Origin: a virus
Virus record (IMG/VR): IMGVR_UViG_3300020174_000030
Span: 1 to 36,059 of that record
Strand: one strand, 5' to 3'
Length of the DNA: 36,059 nucleotides
Both the position numbers and the translations under genes were made by a program. A model generated the notes under the pieces. The model searched no databases. It was not told the DNA's origin and worked only from the letters and a program-made list of their open reading frames with translations. Shown here piece by piece: positions 7,541 through 15,200 of this stretch (the first letter of the stretch is position 1; the number at the start of each line of letters is the position of its first letter).

Positions 7541-7737
7541 GACATGCCAAACCGCAGGTTGTGCAAATTTACGAAGACATTGTGGACGCCTACATCAAAG
7601 GCCCACCGCAGTGTTGCCACACTTGCCAGTTCTACGGCAACGATGGAACTTGCACGGAATTCTTTTTGACACCACCCGAAGACTTTGCGGCGGCTGTCGA
7701 TCAATGCCCAAAGTGGGAACAGGATCTGCCATTTTGA
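7537..7737 (+). CDS. Small cysteine-rich protein, 66 aa
   Basis: The start overlaps the helicase stop by ATGA. It is preceded by AAGGAG at 7525-7530 with a 6-base gap, which excludes the TTG at 7531. Five cysteines (CCHTC, then two single Cys, then a late Cys in QCPKW) suggest a small zinc-binding fold. No family is recognised. It sits between the helicase and a VRR-NUC nuclease, so a nucleic-acid-linked role is possible but unproven. Confidence 0.7.
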   Translation: MRHAKPQVVQIYEDIVDAYIKGPPQCCHTCQFYGNDGTCTEFFLTPPEDFAAAVDQCPKWEQDLPF

Positions 7738-8090
7738 GCGCCGACAAAATTCCTTCCGAGCATTACGAACAAGCTTTGGTCGTGCAATGGTTCCGCCGCC
7801 GGCATCCTGGGGTGCTGATCCATTCAATCCCCAACGGAGGGGCCAGGAGCATGGCCACAGCCGCCGCGCTCAAAGTCGAGGGGACAGTCAAGGGCATCCC
7901 TGATTTGTTCATCCCAGCGTGGCGTTTGTGGGTCGAGATGAAACGGCAAAAAGGAGGAGTTTTAAGCCCTGACCAAAAAGAAATCATTGAGTACTTAAAA
8001 CGTGTGAATTATTCTGTTATAGTGGGAAAAGGTGCTGAAGATGCCAAACAACAAATCAGTGCCTATTACGACAACTTTCAATCTCAATAG
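7734..8090 (+). CDS. VRR-NUC domain nuclease
   Basis: A 118-residue protein fitting a stand-alone phage VRR-NUC domain, a PD-(D/E)XK-type Holliday-junction or flap nuclease fold. Visible motifs are EHYEQALVVQWFR, the IPNGGAR turn, the GIPDLFIP catalytic Asp region, EMKRQKG (the E-x-K motif) and SPDQKEIIEYLK. The TTG start overlaps the previous TGA as TTGA and has AGGAT upstream. An ATG ten codons earlier would give 128 residues but lacks a ribosome site. It fits as a junction-resolving enzyme of the replication and recombination block. Confidence 0.85.
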   Translation: MSADKIPSEHYEQALVVQWFRRRHPGVLIHSIPNGGARSMATAAALKVEGTVKGIPDLFIPAWRLWVEMKRQKGGVLSPDQKEIIEYLKRVNYSVIVGKGAEDAKQQISAYYDNFQSQ

Positions 8091-8098
8091 GAAAAAAA

Positions 8099-8320
8099 AT
8101 GGCAAATCGAATTTATCTGGTCATCAACAAAAGTACCAGCGAACAACGCCTCATCCGCGCCGTCAGTCGGTCTGATGCTTGCCGCTTTGTGGCTCGCTCC
8201 AGCCTGGAGTCCAGCGCGGCCAGCCAGGACGATCTTGTGCGCTTGCTGACTGCAGGCACCAAGATCGAAGACAGCAAAGTGCTGCTTGGAAATGACAATG
8301 AAACCCCAGCCGAAGAATAA
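8099..8320 (+). CDS. Hypothetical protein, 73 aa
   Basis: A small soluble protein starting with a hydrophobic strand (RIYLVINKS) and followed by an Arg/Ala-rich helix (LIRAVSRSDACRFVARSS). The ATG has AGGAAAAAAA upstream. The motif pattern resembles small phage proteins that modify or mimic antirestriction or host-interaction factors, but no family can be named. It opens the block of very small genes at the end of the early operon. Confidence 0.65.
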   Translation: MANRIYLVINKSTSEQRLIRAVSRSDACRFVARSSLESSAASQDDLVRLLTAGTKIEDSKVLLGNDNETPAEE

Positions 8321-8456
8321 GGAAATTAAAGAGCATTTCATGACCATCAGGTTGCCCCTGTCGGTCATGGAAGAACTTAAGCGGCAGGCCGAAGCCAACA
8401 CCCGAACAATGTCTGGCCAAGCCCTGCTTTACATCAAACAAGGACTGAAAAAATGA
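8298..8456 (+). CDS. Ribbon-helix-helix-like small protein, 52 aa
   Basis: This short gene overlaps the end of the previous gene by 23 bases. The order TIRLPLSVMEELKRQAEANTR, then SGQALLYIKQGL, matches the Arc/MetJ layout of one short strand followed by two helices, with a basic N-terminus. Such proteins are dimeric DNA-binding regulators. The palindrome in the early promoter is one possible target, but the link is speculation. Its stop overlaps the next start (ATGA). Confidence 0.6.
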   Translation: MKPQPKNKEIKEHFMTIRLPLSVMEELKRQAEANTRTMSGQALLYIKQGLKK

Positions 8457-8536
8457 AATCCATATCACCATTTCGGCTTGTCCTGGCCGTGGTGTATGTG
8501 GCCACATTGATCGTTTGGTTCTGGAGATTCAGATGA
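8453..8536 (+). CDS. Single-span membrane micropeptide, 27 aa
   Basis: This micropeptide has a basic start, one hydrophobic segment of about 18 residues (LVLAVVYVATLIVWFW) and a basic end (RFR). The start overlaps the upstream stop as ATGA and the stop overlaps the next start the same way. That double coupling is the main reason to call a gene of this size. The function is unknown; phage micropeptides of this type often target the host inner membrane. Confidence 0.5.
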   Translation: MKSISPFRLVLAVVYVATLIVWFWRFR

Positions 8537-8787
8537 AAAACATCATAAAAAATAGTGCGCCTACCCACATAGTGCGCCACGCCGCGCTTGAGTTGAACAA
8601 AAAAACAAAGGAAACTCTTGGCTCATACGTCAAGCGTGTCAAGTTGCCGGGTGAAGTCAGCGGCCCTAAAAACGATTTGTGGCAACGGGGGACGTACCGA
8701 ACTGGTGACGGTGATAGCACTCAGCAAGTACCGCGATCCGGCAGTCTTGTGGCATCTAAATTACCGTCTAGGGGGCATCAAACATGA
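8533..8787 (+). CDS. Hypothetical protein, 84 aa
   Basis: The frame begins with an ATGA overlap. The N-terminus is Lys/Asn-rich and helical; the C-terminus is low-complexity and polar (GDGDSTQQVPRSGSL, ending LPSRGHQT). A competing frame ending at 8809 reads as plausible protein in its second half, so a frameshift between the two cannot be excluded. Coupling at both ends (stop at 8785-8787 overlapped by the next ATG) supports this frame. No function can be assigned. Confidence 0.5.
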   Translation: MKNIIKNSAPTHIVRHAALELNKKTKETLGSYVKRVKLPGEVSGPKNDLWQRGTYRTGDGDSTQQVPRSGSLVASKLPSRGHQT

Positions 8788-8879
8788 ACACCTGGCCCTT
8801 CCCAACTGAACTACCACCCAACCGGCCTATCCCGCCGATGCCGTTCAACCCCGCAAACCATGAGGAGAGTCCGCTATGA
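8784..8879 (+). CDS. Proline-rich micropeptide, 31 aa
   Basis: ATGA overlaps on both sides link it to its neighbours. Nine of 31 residues are proline (for example PTELPPNRPIPPMPF). Its last codons carry GAGGAGAG, which serves as a Shine-Dalgarno sequence for the next gene. It may be a true peptide or mainly a translational bridge that carries ribosomes to the next start. Confidence 0.4.
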   Translation: MNTWPFPTELPPNRPIPPMPFNPANHEESPL

Positions 8880-8995
8880 AAGATGATGAGATCGAAGACC
8901 TATACGCAAACGAATGGGTTCAGTTTGCCATTGTGATGCTGATCACCGTTGTGTCAGTGGCGGCGTTTGCTTTTATATTGGGGTACTTGACATGA
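8876..8995 (+). CDS. Small single-span membrane protein, 39 aa
   Basis: The acidic N-terminus (MKDDEIEDLY) is followed by one strong membrane segment of about 22 residues (FAIVMLITVVSVAAFAFIL) and ends at GYLT. The ATG overlaps the upstream stop and has GAGGAGAG nearby. The function is unknown. It is the second membrane micropeptide in this block. Confidence 0.55.
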   Translation: MKDDEIEDLYANEWVQFAIVMLITVVSVAAFAFILGYLT

Positions 8996-9228
8996 CCTTA
9001 CCCGAAATGTTGGTGATCGACACCCACCTGCCAAGCAACACAAAGATTCGTGGCTACACCGTCGAGCAGATGCTGGCGTGGGGCAAAGCCTGTGCCGCTG
9101 CCGAGCGTGAGGCTTGCGCGAAGGTATGTGCAGACGCCTCCACACCCGTTGCTGGTGAAATGCTGACAGACGGCCAGTGGGCAGCAAAGGTATTAGCTGG
9201 GAAAATCAGAGCAAGGGGGAACACATGA
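8992..9228 (+). CDS. Hypothetical protein, 78 aa
   Basis: The gene starts with ATGA overlap. The central part is an Ala/Cys/Glu-rich helix (WGKACAAAEREACAKVCAD), a pattern frequent in small accessory phage proteins in which AAxxERE(A)CAK repeats are common. The end is DGQWAAKVLAGKIRARGNT. No catalytic motif is visible. Its last codons and the next ATG overlap again. Confidence 0.65.
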   Translation: MTLPEMLVIDTHLPSNTKIRGYTVEQMLAWGKACAAAEREACAKVCADASTPVAGEMLTDGQWAAKVLAGKIRARGNT

Positions 9229-9470
9229 CAGGATTCAACTCAAAGCGCCAAGCAGCGCAGGCCAAGGTGGACGATGACGATGACACACAGGTTTACGCCG
9301 ACACGCTGCTGATTGTGTACCAGCGCGGGTTTGCAGATGGCAAGAAGGCAGCACAGCGCAAATGGGCGGGTCTGACGGATGATGAGATTACTGAAATATA
9401 CGAGATGGGTCTTGGAGTACGAGCCAGCATTGAGACTGCCTTGGACAAAATTGAGGAGCGCAACACATGA
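9225..9470 (+). CDS. Hypothetical protein with WxGLTD motif, 81 aa
   Basis: A charged protein with an Asp-rich stretch (KVDDDDDTQVYAD), then KWAGLTDDEITEIYEMG and a C-terminal helix ending IEERNT. The W-x-GLTD-x-x motif recurs in the gene at 9657-9920 and is common in small accessory phage proteins. The final codons include GAGGAG (9453-9458), which forms the ribosome site of the next gene at 8-base spacing. The function is unknown. Confidence 0.65.
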   Translation: MTGFNSKRQAAQAKVDDDDDTQVYADTLLIVYQRGFADGKKAAQRKWAGLTDDEITEIYEMGLGVRASIETALDKIEERNT

Positions 9471-9667
9471 CACCAAAATTCACACAACTACTTGAAAAGT
9501 GCATCCTCGACGGAGTAGTTTTGGGGCACAAAAGAGCATACAAGCACAACAATGCGCCAAGTGAATCGGACATTAATCAGTCAATCGTTAATGAAGTGCT
9601 TACTGAAATATATGAGTGGTTTGATTTTGATGACGCCAAACTAAAGGAGAAGAATCATGACCTATGA
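9467..9667 (+). CDS. Hypothetical protein, 66 aa
   Basis: A small acidic helical protein that overlaps its upstream neighbour by ATGA. Its C-terminus (AKLKEKNHDL) is encoded over AAGGAG (9644-9649), and the following gene starts inside this one with a 7-base gap, giving an 11-base overlap. The TEIYE segment is also present in the upstream gene, a hint of shared ancestry or shuffling. No function can be assigned. Confidence 0.6.
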   Translation: MTPKFTQLLEKCILDGVVLGHKRAYKHNNAPSESDINQSIVNEVLTEIYEWFDFDDAKLKEKNHDL

Positions 9668-9920
9668 AGAGTTTTTAAAGTTTGTGCCAGCCAAGTGCAT
9701 TTACGAAACCCTTTACGAGGACACTGAGGGCCGACCAATACTTGTGATCAGTATGCTTGATGCATATGACATGGTAAACAAATCACAGTGCACATGGGTA
9801 GGGCTGACGGATGCGGATTGGGAGCATATTGACAGCAAGAAAGGCACAGCTTTGAATACGTTTACACAAGGGGCGGTGTGGGCAGAAGACAAACTGAAGG
9901 AGCGCAACAATGGTTACTGA
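9657..9920 (+). CDS. Hypothetical protein with WxGLTD motif, 87 aa
   Basis: The protein contains TWVGLTDADWEHI and ends KLKERNNGY, so it shares the W-x-GLTD motif and the LKERN-type tail with the gene at 9225-9470. The stretch TFTQGAVWAEDKLKERN is typical of small accessory phage proteins. AAGGAG (9897-9902) within the tail codons is the ribosome site for the next gene. The function is unknown. Confidence 0.65.
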   Translation: MTYEEFLKFVPAKCIYETLYEDTEGRPILVISMLDAYDMVNKSQCTWVGLTDADWEHIDSKKGTALNTFTQGAVWAEDKLKERNNGY

Positions 9921-10089
9921 AAATGATGAATGGGAACGCATTGAAAGAGAGATTGCGCGGAGAAAAGAGAAAGCTGACGCCGAACTTATGGTTGTCTACT
10001 CATTGCGTCTGACCAAAGCACAGCGCGTCAAGCTGTTGAAGTTGGGTGGGCCGCAGTGGATAAGGAATCAGATTGAACGATCTGCCTAA
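9910..10089 (+). CDS. Hypothetical basic protein, 59 aa
   Basis: A short helical protein rich in Glu, Arg and Lys (RIEREIARRKEKADAEL), then YSLRLTKAQRVKLLKLGGPQWIRNQI. The C-terminal half could be a small DNA- or RNA-binding helix pair; many phage accessory proteins have a similar LTxxQRxKLxxLGG(P)xW(I/L)R ending. The start lies within the previous gene and is preceded by AAGGAG with 7-base spacing. Confidence 0.6.
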   Translation: MVTENDEWERIEREIARRKEKADAELMVVYSLRLTKAQRVKLLKLGGPQWIRNQIERSA

Positions 10090-10252
10090 CTTCGCAGCCT
10101 GGGAGCGTCAGACGCTGGACAGGTTCGCCTCGGACGCTTACATCCGCCTTCAGCAGCAGCAAGAGGCGCTTGAGCAGCTACGTCAAGACCTAAGAGATGC
10201 TATGAACTTACTTAGGACAAAAACAACGCACGTTCGTCTTGACGGCGTTTGA
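10073..10252 (+). CDS. Hypothetical coiled-coil protein, 59 aa
   Basis: The TTG start is preceded by AAGGA at 10062-10066 with a 6-base gap and overlaps the upstream gene by 17 bases. The protein has a Gln/Glu/Leu-rich helix (LQQQQEALEQLRQDLRDAMN) likely to form a coiled coil. It ends the early operon, and its last 41 bases lie antisense to the 3' end of the lysozyme gene. The function is unknown. Confidence 0.5.
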   Translation: MNDLPNFAAWERQTLDRFASDAYIRLQQQQEALEQLRQDLRDAMNLLRTKTTHVRLDGV

Positions 10253-10688
10253 CTAATCCTGGCAGAACCTTACCACCGCCCCTGGTGAACTTTAGGAACT
10301 CATCTGCCGCCGCTTCAATCTCACCCCGCAGAACCTTCTGACGGAGGGTGCTTCGCTGTACGCCGCCCAAACCGAGATTAAAAGCAAAGCTGCACAAAGC
10401 ATCGTTTTGACCTTGGGTAAGTACCATAGGAAAAAGTTTGGCGATGCCAGCTTCAAATCGGATGAGATCAGCACTAAGGAGTCCATTTACTTCGGCTCCG
10501 GGAAACGTACGTTGATCTTTTGCTTGAAGCGGGTAAGCATCTCTTTGATCCAGTGGTAAACGACCTTGATCTGGGTATAAAACATGACCAACTCCTACAG
10601 TCCAAAGTTTTGCAGGGCAACGGTACGGCTTGTATCTAACACCTTCATGGTGCTTGATCATCTCTTTGCACCAAGCAGAGACTTTCAT
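10212..10688 (-). CDS. Endolysin, phage-type lysozyme (GH24)
   Basis: A 158-residue lysozyme that would cleave the glycan strands of peptidoglycan at the end of infection. The active-site pattern is Glu15, Cys24, Thr30 with T4-lysozyme spacing (E-x8-x-x5-T). The usual Asp20 position holds Cys, a known variant in phage lysozymes. WTVGVGH and the C-terminal PGLVKRRQDERALF are typical. The ATG overlaps the holin stop as ATGA; an upstream TTG would add ten residues. It has no signal peptide, so it depends on a holin. It is the last gene of the late operon, and its end overlaps the early operon. Confidence 0.88.
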   Translation of the reverse strand: MKVSAWCKEMIKHHEGVRYKPYRCPAKLWTVGVGHVLYPDQGRLPLDQRDAYPLQAKDQRTFPGAEVNGLLSADLIRFEAGIAKLFPMVLTQGQNDALCSFAFNLGLGGVQRSTLRQKVLRGEIEAAADEFLKFTRGGGKVLPGLVKRRQDERALFLS

Positions 10689-11170
10689 TTTTTGCTGAAA
10701 GCCTGACTTCCGAACCAAAAGCTAATGACGCTTGCCCAAATGATCTGAGTCTCATCGTCCCAAATATTATTCAACATGACTTGAAAGTCAACGCCGTGCT
10801 GCCACGCATAAACAAACCCAGCAACGTCAACAAACACTAGCAGCAAGAACAACCCGTATGTGATGATTGGCCTGACCCCCGCACGGAGATTAACCATCCA
10901 CTGCGATGCACCTTGACCAATAGCAATGTCATGGGCGTATAGGGCGCTGCGTTCTGCTGATGCCGCCTCTATCATCTGGCCCTCAACCCTGATCTCCTCC
11001 ACCCTTTGCTGGGCTTCAAAACCAGCTTTGCGGAGTTCTAGTTCACGCTCAGTCTGGAGTCGAGCCATTGCCATTTCGTGGCTCTTATCGGCACGGTCTT
11101 GGAAAAACCCCAACAGCTTGGGCAAGCCCCCCGCCAAGAAACTAACCAATGTAGTAATTAAAGTGATCAT
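10685..11170 (-). CDS. Three-span holin-like protein
   Basis: A 161-residue membrane protein: a hydrophobic N-terminal segment (LITTLVSFLAGGLPKLLGFF), a charged helix (residues 25-80), then two spans (ITYGLFLLLVFVDVAGFVYAW and IIWASVISFWFG). This layout resembles the three-TM holins of the gene-transfer-agent holin family. It lies directly upstream of the lysozyme with ATGA coupling, the classic lysis-cassette arrangement. It probably makes the hole or pinholin that releases the endolysin. Confidence 0.7.
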   Translation of the reverse strand: MITLITTLVSFLAGGLPKLLGFFQDRADKSHEMAMARLQTERELELRKAGFEAQQRVEEIRVEGQMIEAASAERSALYAHDIAIGQGASQWMVNLRAGVRPIITYGLFLLLVFVDVAGFVYAWQHGVDFQVMLNNIWDDETQIIWASVISFWFGSQAFSKK

Positions 11171-11391
11171 TTTGGTTCTTCTTCATCATGTGATAGTTTG
11201 ACGCCAGCAAGCAACCCAATAAACCCGCCGACAATGGTCTGAAACGCTGGGCTAATCAATTTGAATATTTCCGAGTTGTCCACTTTTTCATCAAACAGCC
11301 CAATCATCAGCACGCCGACCATGCCAATCACAACAATGCACAAGGTCACACTGACCATCAGCGTCACGCAAAAGGTAAGTTTGGCTTTCAT
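11167..11391 (-). CDS. Two-span holin candidate
   Basis: A 74-residue protein with two membrane segments (LTFCVTLMVSVTLCIVVIGMVGVLMIGLF, and the shorter FQTIVGGFIGLLAGV) and a highly charged tail (KLSHDEEEPK). The ATG used overlaps the upstream stop as ATGA and has CTGGAGA in front. A longer in-frame start would read back into the neighbour and lacks support. Size, topology and charged end fit a small holin or antiholin. Which of the two holin candidates is the effector is open. Confidence 0.6.
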   Translation of the reverse strand: MKAKLTFCVTLMVSVTLCIVVIGMVGVLMIGLFDEKVDNSEIFKLISPAFQTIVGGFIGLLAGVKLSHDEEEPK

Positions 11392-11642
11392 TTTCTCCAG
11401 AATTGAACAAATGAAAACACTATCGCCGCCGCCGCCCATATGCCGACGCCACGGTTAACCCACTGATCGACTTTGCGGTCAGTACGATGCAGCATAGACT
11501 CATGGACGCTGAGTTGCGTTTCAAAAGCAACAATCTTTGCGCCCTGGTTAGCCTGCCGTTCCTCAAACAGGATCAGCTTGCCAACAGCGTCCGTCAGCTT
11601 GTCAACTTTGCTTTCCAATCGCCTAAAATCATCGTCAGTCAT
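11388..11642 (-). CDS. XhlA-like coiled-coil membrane protein
   Basis: An 84-residue protein: an acidic N-terminal coiled coil (DDFRRLESKVDKLTDAVGKL), a second helix with HESMLHRTDRKVD, and one C-terminal span (GVGIWAAAAIVFSFVQFW) ending in RK. This is the layout of XhlA-type proteins found in phage lysis cassettes, where they assist the holin at the membrane. It is the first gene of the lysis cassette, after a 13-base gap from the collar protein. No Rz/Rz1 spanin pair is recognised. Confidence 0.65.
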   Translation of the reverse strand: MTDDDFRRLESKVDKLTDAVGKLILFEERQANQGAKIVAFETQLSVHESMLHRTDRKVDQWVNRGVGIWAAAAIVFSFVQFWRK

Positions 11643-11655
11643 TATCGGCTCCAGA

Positions 11656-12234
11656 TCAAGATTTCATAATAAACGCAAGTGCGTAGTATGGTGGCAAATT
11701 GGCGTTGGTTCCGCTGCTGCCTGTAGTGCTGTTGGCAACGGATATTCCAGTCACTGCTGATGATGTGCTGGCGGCTGATGTAGACCCGACAGGGCCACCG
11801 CCATATAAGGTTCCCGAAGCTGTTTGTTGGTCAGCACTAAATACATGAGTGTGTCCAGGGTCTGTCACAGTCGCTGTGTGGGTGTGGCTCACGACAATCG
11901 CATTGGCAGAACCGCCCGTCGCGGCAACCGCATAAGTTGAGCCTGCGGCAATGACAAATCGGTCTAACAGGTTGGGTGTGCCGTTGGCTCCGTTGCAAAG
12001 GAACCATCCCGTTGGGATTGAACCCACACTGCCTGACCACATAATAATGCCGCCTGCAGGCACTGCGTAAACAGCTTGTGCAACATCAAGGTTCGTCCTG
12101 GCTCCGGAGGCGCTTGATGCGCCTGTGCCGCCATTTGCAATTGGCACAGCATTGACCAAACCATCTGTGGCGTCTAGCTGCCCGGTGCTGTTGAGGTTGT
12201 TCGCAAGCTGCGAAAGGTTATATGCTTGTGTCAT
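11656..12234 (-). CDS. Tail collar domain fibre protein
   Basis: A 192-residue protein. The N-terminal third is a PIANGGTGASSASGARTNL segment frequent in phage fibres. A tail collar domain follows: GIIMWSGSVGSIPTGWFLCNG, PNLLDRFVIAAGS, and a metal-binding style HTHTATVTDPGHTH stretch. It ends LPPYYALAFIMKS, the usual C-terminus of collar-type fibres. It is probably a short receptor-binding fibre or tip appendage. The start overlaps the J-like gene's stop by one base. Confidence 0.85.
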   Translation of the reverse strand: MTQAYNLSQLANNLNSTGQLDATDGLVNAVPIANGGTGASSASGARTNLDVAQAVYAVPAGGIIMWSGSVGSIPTGWFLCNGANGTPNLLDRFVIAAGSTYAVAATGGSANAIVVSHTHTATVTDPGHTHVFSADQQTASGTLYGGGPVGSTSAASTSSAVTGISVANSTTGSSGTNANLPPYYALAFIMKS

Positions 12235-15200
12235 CAGGCGGCTCCAATCCGGGCAAATGTTTGCTGATTAAATAATGTCGAGTTGTTGTTGTATGCTGTG
12301 GTCAAAATAAAGTTTGTCGCACTTGCCGTGTAATCATAACCTGACCCTTTGGTAAGGAATGCACCATTTGCATACAACTCCATTGACAACGGGTTGCTGG
12401 CGAATGGGTATGTGGTCTGCCCGGCAGTTGAATATGCTGTGGTGTTGGCAATGTTGCTCGCTGGCACACCCAAGTTGTTTTGCCAGAACTGGACGATGGA
12501 CAGTTTGCCCGTCACAGCCGACGGAAACCCATCCAACACATTTCCGACCAAGTTGTAATCAATTTCGTTGATCTGCGATCCGTTTACATAGATCATTTCA
12601 AAACCATTGTTCAGCGCATAGGTGGTTGGCGAAAATGTGGTGATGGCAGCAACGTCTTGGTCAAACCGGGTGAACGGTGCATAGGTAGAACCTGCCGCCC
12701 GATACCGATAAACCGTGTTGCCTGCTGTTGCACCTGCAATGGTTGCGGTGAAGGTGATGACTTTGGTAGTTGTGTTGATTGTGGACACCGTGTATTGAGT
12801 CGGTGTTCCTGTGTTACTAAAAGTCAGCAAATCTCCAGCGGCAATTTCAGCCCAGGGTGCGCTGCTGTAGGTGATGGAGTTGCTGGTGTTGGATGCAATC
12901 GTAATGTTTAGCGGCTCATAATATGCGCTGGTGCTTACTGCTCGCATATAAATGGTCACAATTGTTTCTCCAGCCGCGCAAGCATTAGTCATGACCACCG
13001 TGGTACTTGTCTCGGTGTACTCGGCAGAATTCAAAAGCACCCCATTTCTAAACACCAAAATATAACCAACAATGTGCGTCAACGAAAATGTTGTTTGCGC
13101 GGCTGTTGCGATAAATACCGTTTCGGTGTAAAAGAAATCATCCTCTTGAGTAAACCCAACCACACGCCCATAAATGTCAATTGTCAAAGTGGCGGCTGCA
13201 AAATTTTTGGTATAAATGCCAGAGCCAAAATTTAGAAAGTCGTGCAGATTGACTTTCATTGTTCCATCGGTATTGTTAGTCACCGACAAAAAACCATCAT
13301 TCACGTTGTTGCCTGTTGATCCCACAAGAATAGATTGTCCGGTGCGAGCGTCCAGATCAATAAAAGTCTGCAGGCCGCCTGTGGGGTCAACTGCCGCGCC
13401 CCAAACGCTAGAGTCGTACACAGCGGTATTGCTTGGGACAAATGCGCCGCCAAGGTTGATGTAGCCAGCGTTGCCAACAGCAAAACTAAACTTGCGATTG
13501 GATCGATTCCCGTACAGCAAATAATTGTCTGTGCTGAAATTGGAACTGGCTGTGTACCATGTGTACAGCGTCGGGTCAGTTCCTCCGTTGGCTACGGTAT
13601 TGTTAAACAATCCGTAGAAACCCTTGTTGCGCGGCGAATAGCTAAAACCTGATGTGCCTGTGATGTTGTCGGCGTATGCGACTGCCAAATATCTATCAAC
13701 ATATTGGAAAGTCGTTGGACGCCATTTTAGAACTGCCGATGCTGAAGAGAATGGACTTTTGCCAAGGCCATTCACCATGCGAACAAAGAAATACCAATCC
13801 CCACCTGGCAGCGTATTCAGCGTCACAGTCCCCATGCTCAAACTGGGCGTGTAGGGATTGCCGCCTGGATTGATAGCTGTCGTGCCTGCAAAAAGACGCT
13901 GGGATTCTGTTGGTGTTGCGTAGGCAGAATAATAGACTTCTGCGTATTGCGTAATGCCAGAACTTGCAGCGGTTACGATAACTCCAAAAGATGGCACAGC
14001 GGCAGAAGGTAATTGATTGGTGATGGTTGGCGCAAACAAAGTGCCAAAAGCCAAAGGCGAACTGATGCCTGTGTTTGGGGCAGTTACAAACTGTGTGATG
14101 CTTATGTCATCGTAAACTGTAGGATTAAATTCCATCAACGCCAAAGTCGCGCTGATTGTTCCATCGTCGCCAAAATTCTCTACCACCTGATTGATGCGAA
14201 ACAGTTTGGCAGTCCAACCATAGTTTGTGTTGGTAACGGTTACTACATCGCCAGCTTCCAACTGCAATCCAACATAATTTATGGAGCAGCGCAGGTTTAA
14301 ATCCTCTCGGCCAGATTTCAAAAACCTGTTGGCCAAGTATTGCGCTCGCACGTTGTTGTTGACCAGCGGCAGGTTGATGACCTGTTTGTTGACTGGCTCA
14401 TTGGAATACATAAGCGATGGATTGATGACCGCAAGGTTAAATGTGGCTGTGGCAAATGCGTCTTGCGCTGTGCCATCTGGAAACTTGACCTCTGCGATGT
14501 TGTAGCTGGACGCAATATCAGTGGGTGTGATTTGGAATGCTGAAATGATGTTGGAATCAGACAGTGCCATCGCAACGGTATAGGCTGGAGATTGGACAAT
14601 CACACCCCACAGACCAGATATTTCGTTGTACTTGACCAAGCAATCGCAGCAGCTTGCCATGAGTTGCAGATTGTTCATGATGGTCTGGTTGGTGTCCAGG
14701 GTTCCATCAAATCTGAATCGGGCTTGCGTTTGTGGGCCTGAACTGTTTGTGTAGGCAAATGCGCCATCACTGTAAACATTCAGCGCAGTCATTGTTGCAG
14801 CATCAATGCCAGCCACCGGCACAGCCGCGCCATACCGAGTAGAGGTCAAGTAATCAGTAAAGCAATCCCCAGGTTTGGTGCGACTGTTGGTGAGTTGGAA
14901 TTTGGTCTGCTGAATGCCCGTCAGGTTGGCATTCTGGTTGTACACCATTTTCATAATGGCGAACGCGCAGTTGCTCATCAGCTTGTTGTTGTCCCACTGA
15001 TAGACGCAATCGATATCTTGCATAACGGCAATTGCAGTCTGCGCGGTGTTTACCCCAGAAGATGAGCCATTCCGATAAAGATAAAAGAACAAATTGCCCG
15101 ATACAGTTGTGTCGGTTAATCCGGTAGATTCGTCCAGCAGCCCGACAACTTTGGTCAAATCCGCGCCATCAAAGACGCACTTTTTACCGCCAAAATAAAC

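Noticed and set aside
8618-8809. Alternative frame of 63 codons in the small-gene block
   Set aside because: Its second half looks protein-like, but it lacks coupling and a ribosome site; the 8533-8787 frame is linked to both neighbours. A sequencing frameshift remains possible.
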